IMG/VR virus record: IMGVR_UViG_3300025065_000030
Coordinates: 1-29,974 of that record
Direction: 5' to 3' (one strand)
Origin: a virus
DNA length: 29,974 nt
Notes under the pieces: model-generated
Database searches by the model: none
What the model saw: only the letters and a program-made list of their open reading frames with translations
Told to the model about the DNA's origin: nothing
Shown: positions 13,481 to 20,066 of the stretch, in pieces
Layout: each line of letters begins with the position of its first letter
How positions within the stretch are numbered: the first letter of the stretch is position 1
Made by a program: the position numbers and the translations under genes

Positions 13481-14983
13481 ATGAGGGAGCTAATAACGCA
13501 AAGAAAAAACCTGAGCGAGGTCAATTTCGCCGCCCAGGATATTGTCGATGGGTTCATCGATGAAACACTAAAGGGGGACTGGCCGTTTACGACCGATACG
13601 GAGATCCCGTTTGTTAGGAAATTCTACATCCAGGATGAGATCCAAACAAAGGCTACACCAAGGCAAAAGCTGGACGCTGGTCAAGTTGTCCACTATATCT
13701 CGACTGCGGCACTAGATAGGGATCATGAAATAATGAAACCAAGTGGCGTGGAGCTTAAACACTACAGGAAAAATCCATTGGTGCTGTGGTCGCATGATCC
13801 CACAGATCCAGATAACATCGTTGGTAAAAACGTATGGGTAAACCAAGACCAAAAAGGGCTTGTTTCGTTAACCCAGTTTGCGTTGTCAAACGAGAAAGCA
13901 GCTAAAGTATACAACCTATACCGGGATGGTTTTCTCAGGGCATGGTCAGTCGGGTTTACTCCGCTAAAGGGGAAGAAGCCAAAGCCTGATGAGAAGCTCA
14001 CGTTTATAATGGGCGACACTCCAAAACCAGGTGAGGTTATGTACGTCCATGAGAAATGGGCGTTGCTTGAATACTCTGCCGTTGGCGTACCGTCCAATCC
14101 AGAAGCGCTCACAGAGCAGGTAGCGAAAGGCTATGAGCTCACAGACGAGCTTGTCAAAGAGCTTGAAATAAATTTGGAGGGATACGAAATTGGGAAAAAA
14201 GACAAAACGATCATTGACCTTGGAGGGATATTAGGCGATGGGGAGTCGAAAGAAAAAGGCAAAGAAAGCAAGGAGGAAGAAGGTGGCGAAGAAGGCAAAG
14301 AGAAGGGCGGTGATGGGCTAAAAGGCATGGACTTAGAAGGCAATCCTTCAGCTTGGGATATTGCCTCAGCTTTAAGGGCTGTATTTCGGAAGAAGGAAAC
14401 GAAAGATAAGTACATTTATGTCGCAGATCTATATCCTGTGAACTATCCTGATGGGCACTGTGTTGCTGAAATAAACACCGCCGGCAAGCCGAATAAATAT
14501 TTCCTTTATGATTACACATACAACGAAGGCGAAATTGAAATCGAAAACCCACGGGAACTTGATCTTGGATACACAGCGAGATCGTGGACTGAGATACTCC
14601 AGAGAGCCGATACGACCATCATGACAACCGAACTCTATGAAGGCATAGCTGAGAATATCGAAGGCATGAAATCGGAGCTTATGGAGCTAAAGGCTGGCCG
14701 TGAAATCTCGGCAAAGAACATGAAAATGTTAAGCGAAGTGGCGGAGAAAATGGAAGAAGCGACCACGGCGGTTCGTGCACTGCTCGATGCCAACAAACCC
14801 GAAGAAGGAAAACACGATGACTCCAAAACGATAAATGTTGAGGCTCTGATGAAAGACGTTAAAGTTGACAAGGAGGATGAAGCTGTGCTAACAAAAGAAG
14901 ACCAGCTAAAAGTGCTCGAGGATATAAGCATGGACGACCTGGCAAAGGAAGTCATGGAAAAGCGAAAAGGGAAAGTGAGTTAA
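13481..14983 (+). CDS. Prohead protease (HK97 family) with extra domain and scaffold-like C-terminus
   Basis: 500 residues after AAGGAGG (about 13467-13473). The N-terminal part is a U35-type capsid maturation protease: TAALDRDHEIMKPSGV, catalytic His105 in VLWSHDP, GLVSLTQFALSNEKA and Ser156 in RAWSVGF, then YSAVGVPSNPEAL. A Gly/Glu/Lys linker (about 254-280) leads to a second domain (about 288-370: AWDIASALRAVF, YIYVADLYPVNYPDGHCV, KYFLYDYTYNEGEIEI) that recurs in phage head proteins. The end (about 380-500) is a heptad-rich, charged helix like a scaffold (delta) domain. It is therefore a protease-scaffold fusion, about twice the length of the HK97 enzyme. It cleaves the scaffold and capsid N-terminus during head maturation. 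Confidence 0.87.
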   Translation: MRELITQRKNLSEVNFAAQDIVDGFIDETLKGDWPFTTDTEIPFVRKFYIQDEIQTKATPRQKLDAGQVVHYISTAALDRDHEIMKPSGVELKHYRKNPLVLWSHDPTDPDNIVGKNVWVNQDQKGLVSLTQFALSNEKAAKVYNLYRDGFLRAWSVGFTPLKGKKPKPDEKLTFIMGDTPKPGEVMYVHEKWALLEYSAVGVPSNPEALTEQVAKGYELTDELVKELEINLEGYEIGKKDKTIIDLGGILGDGESKEKGKESKEEEGGEEGKEKGGDGLKGMDLEGNPSAWDIASALRAVFRKKETKDKYIYVADLYPVNYPDGHCVAEINTAGKPNKYFLYDYTYNEGEIEIENPRELDLGYTARSWTEILQRADTTIMTTELYEGIAENIEGMKSELMELKAGREISAKNMKMLSEVAEKMEEATTAVRALLDANKPEEGKHDDSKTINVEALMKDVKVDKEDEAVLTKEDQLKVLEDISMDDLAKEVMEKRKGKVS

Positions 14984-14988
14984 GGAAG

Positions 14989-15075
14989 ATGAAATTTAGC
15001 CATACTAACCTATACCCCAAGAAGACAAAGGCCCGCTATGAGCTTCTAAAGGAGCCGCTAAATGCATATAAATAA
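14989..15075 (+). CDS. Possible 28-residue peptide
   Basis: ATG 14989, just after AAGGA downstream of the protease stop, opens a 28-codon ORF (MKFSHTNLYPKKTKARYELL and eight more) that is basic and ends at TAA 15073-15075. Spacing from the purine tract is very short. This gap before the capsid gene carries little else, so it may be a leader peptide or chance. Confidence 0.25.
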   Translation: MKFSHTNLYPKKTKARYELLKEPLNAYK

Positions 15076-15115
15076 ACACTTTACGCCGATATTGGGAAAA
15101 ACAGAGGAAAAATAA
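15062..15115 (+). CDS. Possible 17-residue leader peptide
   Basis: ATG 15062 lies 7 bases after AAAGGAG (15048-15054), a good ribosome binding site, and opens 17 codons (MHINKHFTPILGKTEEK) ending at TAA. It sits 46 bases before the terminator hairpin at 15162, the geometry of an attenuator leader peptide. No run of a single amino acid supports that, so it is a weak call. Confidence 0.25.
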   Translation: MHINKHFTPILGKTEEK

Positions 15116-15161
15116 CAGAAAATGCACAAAAAAAGGCATATTTCAAGTAATAACGCAACAT

Positions 15162-15188
15162 AAAGCCCATAACAGGGCTTTTATTTTT
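15162..15188 (+). terminator. Rho-independent terminator between protease and major capsid genes
   Basis: AAAGCCC (15162-15168), a six-base loop ATAACA and GGGCTTT (15175-15181) form a 7-bp stem, followed by a T-rich tail (TTATTTTT, to 15188). It lies 141 bases before the TTG of the major capsid gene and would lower or stop transcription from upstream. Yet no clear promoter lies between it and the capsid gene, so read-through, antitermination or an unrecognised phage promoter must be involved. Confidence 0.75.
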
Positions 15189-15189
15189 A

Positions 15190-15305
15190 AAGGTAGCTGA
15201 AGATGAAACGGTTATCTGAGGTAAGCTGGACAGGTCAGGCGATGAAAAATGTCAAGGGACAGCAGTAATCGCTGGAGATGCTGAGGCTTACGGAAGGTAG
15301 CAGAC
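15190..15305 (+). promoter_or_regulatory. Potentially structured 5' leader of the major capsid gene
   Basis: Within the 345-base gap between protease and major capsid gene, the part after the terminator shows nested inverted repeats. The outer pair is GTAAGC (15221-15226)/GCTTAC (15286-15291). The middle pair is GCGAT (15239-15243)/ATCGC (15268-15272). The inner hairpin is TGTC-AAGG-GACA (15250-15261). An alternative hairpin CAGC (15260-15263)/GCTG (15271-15274) is mutually exclusive with the middle pair, so it could switch. Direct copies of AGGTAGC flank the region (about 15191 and 15295). A 21-codon ORF (15203-15268) also overlaps it. An RNA regulator, a packaging or processing element, or chance are all possible. 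Confidence 0.35.
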
Positions 15306-15328
15306 AAATTTAAGTAAGGAGAAAAAAA

Positions 15329-16684
15329 TTGGGAGACGAAAACAAAGACAACAAAATTGATAGTGTCGATAAGCTGAAGTTCCTGGTTGGTGACATCGTT
15401 GACCGCAAAATGAAAGAAGACGAGTTTGTCAAATGCGGAGACTTAAAAGAGCTCGTCAGAGAAGAGATGAAGCATGTTGTATCCGATGAGCTCAAAGACG
15501 CCTTCGAAGAGCAGATCAAAAAGCTCGAAAAACTCCCTGGCCAGAATGGTGAGAAAGACATCAAGGCGGGAGACAACGAGCTTAAAGGATTGTCGAAAAC
15601 AGGGAACTACGATTACTTCGCCGAATATGCAAAAGACGTCTATCTCGCAGGCATGAGAGGAGCCGAGCCTTCACCTAAATTCGATGCTTGGCAGGGAAGC
15701 GTTAAGGCGTACAATAAAGTAGTCAAGGCCGGAGATCCAAGTCTTGAAGTCGGCGATCCAGAGCAGGGCGGATACCTCGTGCCAGAAGAGTTCTCAGCGA
15801 CACTGCTTGAACGTGGATTTACAAACTCAGATTTTATCAGCCGGTGTACAAAAGTTCCGATGCAGACCAATCAGGTCGGGATGCCTTTCCAGGAAGACTT
15901 CACTCACACATCATATCTGCATGGCGCTATGATGGCATACTGGAAAGAGGAGTTGGGGACAAAGGTGGCCACGAAACCCAAGTTCGGAAAAGTTACACTG
16001 AAACTCCAAAAGCTGATTTTGATGGTCTATTCTTCGGACGAGCTGCTTGAGGATTCAGTCGTGTCTATGGAGCCGTTACTGAGAAAGAAAGCCGGAGATG
16101 TGTTCGGATGGAAAATCGACGAATCAGTGATCAGAGGTTCAGGAGCAGGCCAGCCGCTAGGAATACTCGGAGCACCCGCACTTGTATCCCAGGCTAAAGA
16201 GGCAGGCCAGGCAGCTGATACGATTGTCTACAATAACATAATTAAAATGTGGAGTCGGATGCACCCAAGAAACCTCGCTAATGCGGTTTGGGTCGCAAAC
16301 TCGAATACGTTCCCACAGATAGCGACAATGACGATCGTTGTTGGCACGGGTGGAGCACCTGTTTACCTGCCAGCCAACGGTGCGGCTGGAGCCCCGTTCG
16401 GGACGCTCATGGGTAAGCCAATTATCTTCACAGAGCACGCTTCGACGCTGGGAGACCTCGGTGACATAATGCTCATTGACTTCTCGGAATACCTCATCGG
16501 ACAGAAACGAGGCGCAGGAAGAGGAGTTCAATACGCGAAATCTATCCACGTTCAGTTTATCTATGATCAGACAGCGTTCCGGTTCGTACTCAGGATGGAC
16601 GGTCAGCCTTGGTGGCCTTCTGTGTTTACGCCCATCCGTGGAGATACTCAGTCACCTTATGTCGCACTTGCGGAAAGGGCATAG
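15329..16684 (+). CDS. Major capsid protein (HK97 fold)
   Basis: 451 residues. TTG 15329 is the start, with AAGGAG (15316-15321) 7 bases upstream. Residues 1-95 are charged and helical (the delta/scaffold-like part usually removed by the prohead protease). The mature shell domain begins near GDPEQGGYLVPEEF, then ATLLERGFTNSDFISRCTKV (N-arm/E-loop), LQKLILMVYSSDELLEDSVV (spine), IDESVIRGSGAGQPLGILGA (a family signature near the A-domain), and late strands VQFIYDQTAFRFVLRMDGQP. It forms the icosahedral head together with the portal and protease upstream. A TTG start for the most abundant virion protein is noteworthy. Confidence 0.92.
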   Translation: MGDENKDNKIDSVDKLKFLVGDIVDRKMKEDEFVKCGDLKELVREEMKHVVSDELKDAFEEQIKKLEKLPGQNGEKDIKAGDNELKGLSKTGNYDYFAEYAKDVYLAGMRGAEPSPKFDAWQGSVKAYNKVVKAGDPSLEVGDPEQGGYLVPEEFSATLLERGFTNSDFISRCTKVPMQTNQVGMPFQEDFTHTSYLHGAMMAYWKEELGTKVATKPKFGKVTLKLQKLILMVYSSDELLEDSVVSMEPLLRKKAGDVFGWKIDESVIRGSGAGQPLGILGAPALVSQAKEAGQAADTIVYNNIIKMWSRMHPRNLANAVWVANSNTFPQIATMTIVVGTGGAPVYLPANGAAGAPFGTLMGKPIIFTEHASTLGDLGDIMLIDFSEYLIGQKRGAGRGVQYAKSIHVQFIYDQTAFRFVLRMDGQPWWPSVFTPIRGDTQSPYVALAERA

Positions 16685-16696
16685 AAGGAGGATAAA

Positions 16697-17128
16697 ATGG
16701 CTTATGTAGCAATGCAAAAAAAGTTTGACCTGGATACGGTCATCACACTGAAGGTTCCAAACGCCATAATCTCAAGCGCGACCACAACCACTCAGAGCAC
16801 TCCGTATATCTCGATGGCGAAGTCGTTCCACCTGGCTTTTATCATGCAGCCGCTTGATACGACTCTTGCGGGTGCAGTGACGGCCTGGCTGTTAGAAGCA
16901 ACAGGCTCAACAACCGGACTCAAGACAGGGACGCCTTTGGGGACTACATCATGGAGTGCAGGGACAGGAGACCTGGGGATTAAAATCCTGGAAGTTGAGA
17001 GCGCAGAGCTTGATGTGGCGAACGGTTATGATTTTGTGGCACTCAAAGTTAAGACGGCGGGAGCCGACTCTTGGGGTGTCCATCTTATCAGAGGCCCGAA
17101 CAGATACGATCCTGCGAGCCTGATTTAG
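16697..17128 (+). CDS. Probable head accessory (decoration-like) protein
   Basis: 143 residues with GAAGGAGG upstream of ATG 16697, 12 bases after the major capsid stop. It is rich in Thr, Ser, Ala and Gly and strand-like (VITLKVPNAIISSATTTTQS, SMAKSFHLAFIMQPLDT, IKILEVESAEL, YDFVALKVKTAG), with no signal or membrane span. Size, beta character and position directly after the capsid gene suit a capsid-stabilising or decoration protein. There is no specific family match, so the role is inferred from position. Confidence 0.55.
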   Translation: MAYVAMQKKFDLDTVITLKVPNAIISSATTTTQSTPYISMAKSFHLAFIMQPLDTTLAGAVTAWLLEATGSTTGLKTGTPLGTTSWSAGTGDLGIKILEVESAELDVANGYDFVALKVKTAGADSWGVHLIRGPNRYDPASLI

Positions 17129-17146
17129 TGATATAGGAGGCATGAG

Positions 17147-17413
17147 GTGGAAGTTAAACTAAAGAAACCCTGGAAAAACCACCCTGCCGGAACTGTCATC
17201 GAGTCAGTAAGCGATGGTGTCATGAGTGATCTCAGAAAGCTGGGAGTCTTAGATACTGGGAGAAAAAAACCTTCCAAAAAACCACCTGTGGTTTCGATGG
17301 AGGAAAAGACCAAATCGGTCATATCTCCTGTAAATAAGATGATCAGCGAAGCACCTAAAGAAAAGAAAGAGGAGGGGGAGGCCAAATCCCCCTCTTCATC
17401 CAAGGAGAAGTAG
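17147..17413 (+). CDS. Small head-module protein with Lys-rich tail (paralogue 1)
   Basis: 88 residues starting with GTG 17147, 6 bases after TAGGAGG. An N-terminal domain of about 40 residues (VKLKKPWKNHPAGTVIESVS, then SDLRKLGVLDTG) is followed by a disordered Lys/Glu/Ser tail (KEKKEEGEAKSPSSSKEK). The same plan and similar N-terminal pattern (K-x-K-K...G-x-V-x-E-V...L...L-x-V-L) recur in the next gene, so the two look like tandem paralogues. Similar small proteins follow the capsid gene in many siphoviruses. Function unknown. Confidence 0.6.
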   Translation: MEVKLKKPWKNHPAGTVIESVSDGVMSDLRKLGVLDTGRKKPSKKPPVVSMEEKTKSVISPVNKMISEAPKEKKEEGEAKSPSSSKEK

Positions 17414-17671
17414 ATGCTGGAAATCAAATTCAAAAAGCGATACAGGGACTACAATAGGGGTGATGTTCTGGAAGTTACAGATCAGAGGCTCTTGACACGA
17501 CTGCTAGTGCTTGATGTTATCGAGTTCCCAGGGAAAAGGTACTTAGTAAAGCCCGCAAAGAAGAAAGTTGCGGCAAAAAAGCCCACTCTGAAAGGAACCG
17601 CAAAGAAGAAATCCTTGACGAGTGTGAGCAAACCCAAGACGGCCAAGGAGACTGCGGAATCTTCGGGCTAA
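17414..17671 (+). CDS. Small head-module protein with Lys-rich tail (paralogue 2)
   Basis: 85 residues. ATG 17414 directly follows the stop of its paralogue, with AAGGAG at 17402-17407. The N-terminus (LEIKFKKRYRDYNRGDVLEV and TDQRLLTRLLVLDVIEF) parallels the upstream gene. The tail is strongly basic (KPAKKKVAAKKPTLKGTAKK), like a histone H1 tail, and ends ETAESSG. The basic tail suggests contact with DNA or another acidic surface in the head. Inference only. Confidence 0.6.
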   Translation: MLEIKFKKRYRDYNRGDVLEVTDQRLLTRLLVLDVIEFPGKRYLVKPAKKKVAAKKPTLKGTAKKKSLTSVSKPKTAKETAESSG

Positions 17672-17686
17672 AATAGGAGGTAAGCA

Positions 17687-18502
17687 ATGGCACATGAATT
17701 TAACACACGGGGAAGTAATTGGTATGGGAATTTCTCAGTATGGGACTCAACGGTATGCCCTCAAAAGCATACGTCCCTTTTTGAGCTAGTTCCCTTGGCA
17801 ATGCTGTCATATCCGAACCTAGCATTTACGTTTTTCGATGACTTCATCACCATGCCATCGACCAAGGCCGCACAATCCGGCCATTGGGCTGTGACTGAGG
17901 ATGATGGAGCAGACGGAACGGACGCTGTGCAGGAAGCCGTAAACGGCGTTTATCGCCACTACTGCGACGGAGACGATAATGACGAGGCATACGTCCATCA
18001 CAATCTCGAGATGTTCCAACTCAGGAATGGGAAACACTTATTTTGGCAAGCTCGGGTCAAGTTGACCGAAAGTGCCACGAATAAGGCGAATTTCATCGTC
18101 GGACTGAGTGAAAACGTTGGGGCAGACCACTTGGTTGATAACGGAGGCGGACCGCCAGCTAACTATGACGGCATGTGCTGGTACAAGCTAGACTCGAATA
18201 TGTTTATCGAGTTTGAGACATCGTTGGCAACAGCACAGGTTGAATCATCTGATGTGGCCGCTCATACGTCCGGCACGTGGTACGAACTCGGTGCATGGTG
18301 TAAGCCTAACACGGCTACGACGTTTACAGTGTTTCCGTATTATCGGATAGGCACAGCGAACGGAGTTCTGAGGGCATCCAATACTCACGCATTGACTCTT
18401 ACGGGTCACGGTGAGATGGAAGCCTTTTTTGGTGTCAAGGCAGGCTCTGGAGCCGAGGAGTATATCGAGATCGATTACTTCTGGGTATGCCAGGAGAGAT
18501 AG
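17687..18502 (+). CDS. Structural protein, beta-sandwich (lectin/LamG-like)
   Basis: 271 residues after TAGGAGG. From residue 45 it alternates strands typical of a jelly-roll: LAFTFFDDFIT, SGHWAVTEDDGADGTDAV, KHLFWQARVKLTE, ANFIVGLSENVGAD, NMFIEFETSLATAQVES, TWYELGAWCKPNTATTFTVF, MEAFFGVKAGSGAEEYIEID and finally YFWVCQER. Similar ConA-like beta-sandwich proteins occur in phage head modules as surface decoration that may bind glycans. The paired W/F-rich strands and Asp-rich loops fit such a fold. Exact function unknown. Confidence 0.6.
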   Translation: MAHEFNTRGSNWYGNFSVWDSTVCPQKHTSLFELVPLAMLSYPNLAFTFFDDFITMPSTKAAQSGHWAVTEDDGADGTDAVQEAVNGVYRHYCDGDDNDEAYVHHNLEMFQLRNGKHLFWQARVKLTESATNKANFIVGLSENVGADHLVDNGGGPPANYDGMCWYKLDSNMFIEFETSLATAQVESSDVAAHTSGTWYELGAWCKPNTATTFTVFPYYRIGTANGVLRASNTHALTLTGHGEMEAFFGVKAGSGAEEYIEIDYFWVCQER

Positions 18503-18514
18503 GCGATAGTGAAA

Positions 18515-18592
18515 ATGAATCGGGATAACGGGGCAGAGATGGCCTCTGGCTTGTCCAGGTATGGCGTCCCTTCCCCTGTTCCCGATAAATAA
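18515..18592 (+). CDS. Possible 25-residue peptide within a hairpin-forming region
   Basis: ATG 18515 (or GTG 18509 in frame) opens 25 codons: MNRDNGAEMASGLSRYGVPS then PVPDK, ending at TAA. It lies between the beta-sandwich gene and the next AAAAGGAG. The same bases form a long hairpin (18519-18586), which could instead explain the sequence. Weak coding call. Confidence 0.25.
   Translation: MNRDNGAEMASGLSRYGVPSPVPDK
18519..18586 (+). repeat. Long imperfect inverted repeat (intercistronic hairpin)
   Basis: ATCGGGATAACGGGG (18519-18533) pairs with CCCCTGTTCCCGAT (18573-18586): 7 and 4 perfect pairs joined by a short imperfect section, with a 39-base loop that itself holds CTGG-CTTGT-CCAG. 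The + strand continues as AAATAAAAAAAGG, so it is not a + strand intrinsic terminator. It may be an mRNA stability or processing element, or may mask the downstream ribosome binding site. Confidence 0.5.
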
Positions 18593-18607
18593 AAAAAGGA
18601 GAATAAT

Positions 18608-18805
18608 ATGAAAAAAGTAAAACTTATTATCGAGGCAACAAAAGAGGAAAACGAAATAACCATTCCATTGCATATTCGAGGCGTCGAAACGTGTACATCT
18701 TTTAATGGAGAGCCAAAGTTGGTCATCACCGCAATCGGTGAGAAAAAATCAGAAGTGGAAAATTGGGGGAAACTGGCAGTTGAAGCGACCCCATTTTCGG
18801 AGTGA
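18608..18805 (+). CDS. Hypothetical small protein
   Basis: 65 residues with AAAAAAGGAG about 7 bases before ATG 18608. It is strand-rich (KKVKLIIEATKEENEITIPL, EPKLVITAIGEKKSEV), consistent with a small all-beta domain, with no Cys clusters or membrane segment. Family unknown. It sits just downstream of the hairpin described above and three bases before the next gene. Confidence 0.55.
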   Translation: MKKVKLIIEATKEENEITIPLHIRGVETCTSFNGEPKLVITAIGEKKSEVENWGKLAVEATPFSE

Positions 18806-18808
18806 GGC

Positions 18809-19687
18809 ATGGAATCAAAACCATACGAGCAGTTCTGGAATATCCAAGCAGAGCCGCTAGAGCTAAACAGCCGAGCTGATATGAGGTGTATTTTCTGTAA
18901 TGGAAAAATGGAGGTCTCACATGGCGTATATTTCGAGTTCGAGCTTACCATGCACGGACCCGTTGATAAGAAAAGTCACGCTATGGATACGTGGGTCAGA
19001 TGTCAAGATTGCGGATACACAAACGTGCACGGAGTCGCTATTAACGAGGCGACACATCGGGCTATTGAGAGAATAGTCCAGACCGCTCCTCAGATGGACC
19101 CGCAGGGTAAAATCACAGAAAGGGATGCGGACTTTGAAATCGAGGAAGGGACGAAAGGGATGGTATTCCCTTTCAACAAAAAGGAGCCAAATATGAAACC
19201 AGGAAAACCTGCATGGGACGGGTATGAAAACATAGTCGCTCTTGTGCCAAAATTTGATATGACATGCAAGATGTGCGGGAATTGGATGAAGATGGAGAAG
19301 AACAAAGGGAACTTTAAGGACGTTAAGCTCATAGACGGACAAGTACCTCTTGTGCTCAGGCACTCCAGGATGCATAAAATCCGGAGGACGAAAGTTGTAA
19401 AAAGACTGAGGCCGCCGTTTCGGTTTCCGTTTTTTGACAAGTTTCAAATAACAATCGAAAAACCAACAGGTAATTGGTTTACGTTGCCTGTTTTTAGGAT
19501 AAGCTACAAATGTCCTGTATGCGATTGGCTGCCTACGTTTATAGTGCCAGTCCCGCAGGATTACTGGGATACAATTTTAGGGCTGAGGAAAGGCGAGCCG
19601 ATGTACTATCCACCGCTTGACGAGTGGGGGAAAGAGGCGGATTACGACCTCGTAAAGGAGAAGCTCGAATCTCTCGGCTACGTATAA
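18809..19687 (+). CDS. Unknown zinc-binding protein with four CxxC knuckles
   Basis: 292 residues. It holds two zinc-ribbon-like units, each from a pair of C-x-x-C: CIFC (about residue 27) with CQDC (about 67), and CKMC with CPVC (MTCKMCGNWMKM, then SYKCPVCDWLP). Between the units lies a linker (EGTKGMVFPFNKKEPNMKPG). A basic patch (MHKIRRTKVVKRLRPPFR) precedes the last knuckle. No family is recognised. Duplicated ribbons suggest an ancient internal duplication. In this head-to-connector position it may be structural or an assembly factor. Confidence 0.55.
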   Translation: MESKPYEQFWNIQAEPLELNSRADMRCIFCNGKMEVSHGVYFEFELTMHGPVDKKSHAMDTWVRCQDCGYTNVHGVAINEATHRAIERIVQTAPQMDPQGKITERDADFEIEEGTKGMVFPFNKKEPNMKPGKPAWDGYENIVALVPKFDMTCKMCGNWMKMEKNKGNFKDVKLIDGQVPLVLRHSRMHKIRRTKVVKRLRPPFRFPFFDKFQITIEKPTGNWFTLPVFRISYKCPVCDWLPTFIVPVPQDYWDTILGLRKGEPMYYPPLDEWGKEADYDLVKEKLESLGYV

Positions 19688-19697
19688 GGAGGATAAA

Positions 19698-20054
19698 ATG
19701 AAAAAGCTGCTTATAGCCTTAGCGGTTATACTGCTAATTCTTCCGGCGTTTGGGAACTTGAGGTACTCGTATGATTTCTTGGCTGCTGATGAGACGGTGG
19801 ATGATAATACAACTTCAGTCCACGGGACAGGTTTTGCTGCATATACGACAGGTGGAACAGTTCAGGAGGCTACACATTTGGAAGTTCATTCCCATAGAAA
19901 ATTTGCCATACAGGATGATATTGGAAGTTCTAGCGGTGGTAATCTCGTATCTTTGACGGCAACAAATACTATTGAAATGTACATAAAGGGAGTTACGGAT
20001 GCGACGAATTTTACTTTCGATTGTCTTACAGTGAGGATAGTTAGGATTAATTAA
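19698..20054 (+). CDS. Small protein with Sec-type signal peptide
   Basis: 118 residues after AAGGAGG. The N-terminus MKKLLIALAVILLILPAFG is a typical Sec signal: two lysines, a 14-residue hydrophobic core and a Pro-Ala-Phe-Gly end with a plausible cleavage site. The mature part is Thr/Gly/Ser-rich and strand-like (SVHGTGFAAYTTGGTVQEAT, SLTATNTIEMYIKGVTDATN, CLTVRIVRIN), like a small surface or decoration domain. An exported protein in the head module is unusual. It could modify the infected cell's envelope, or the hydrophobic start could be a virion anchor. Confidence 0.6.
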   Translation: MKKLLIALAVILLILPAFGNLRYSYDFLAADETVDDNTTSVHGTGFAAYTTGGTVQEATHLEVHSHRKFAIQDDIGSSSGGNLVSLTATNTIEMYIKGVTDATNFTFDCLTVRIVRIN

Positions 20055-20066
20055 CGGAGGTGTAAA

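Noticed and set aside
15162-15188. tRNA or small RNA gene in the gap before the capsid gene
   Set aside because: No cloverleaf or CCA-type acceptor stem could be folded; the hairpin with T-run is a terminator.
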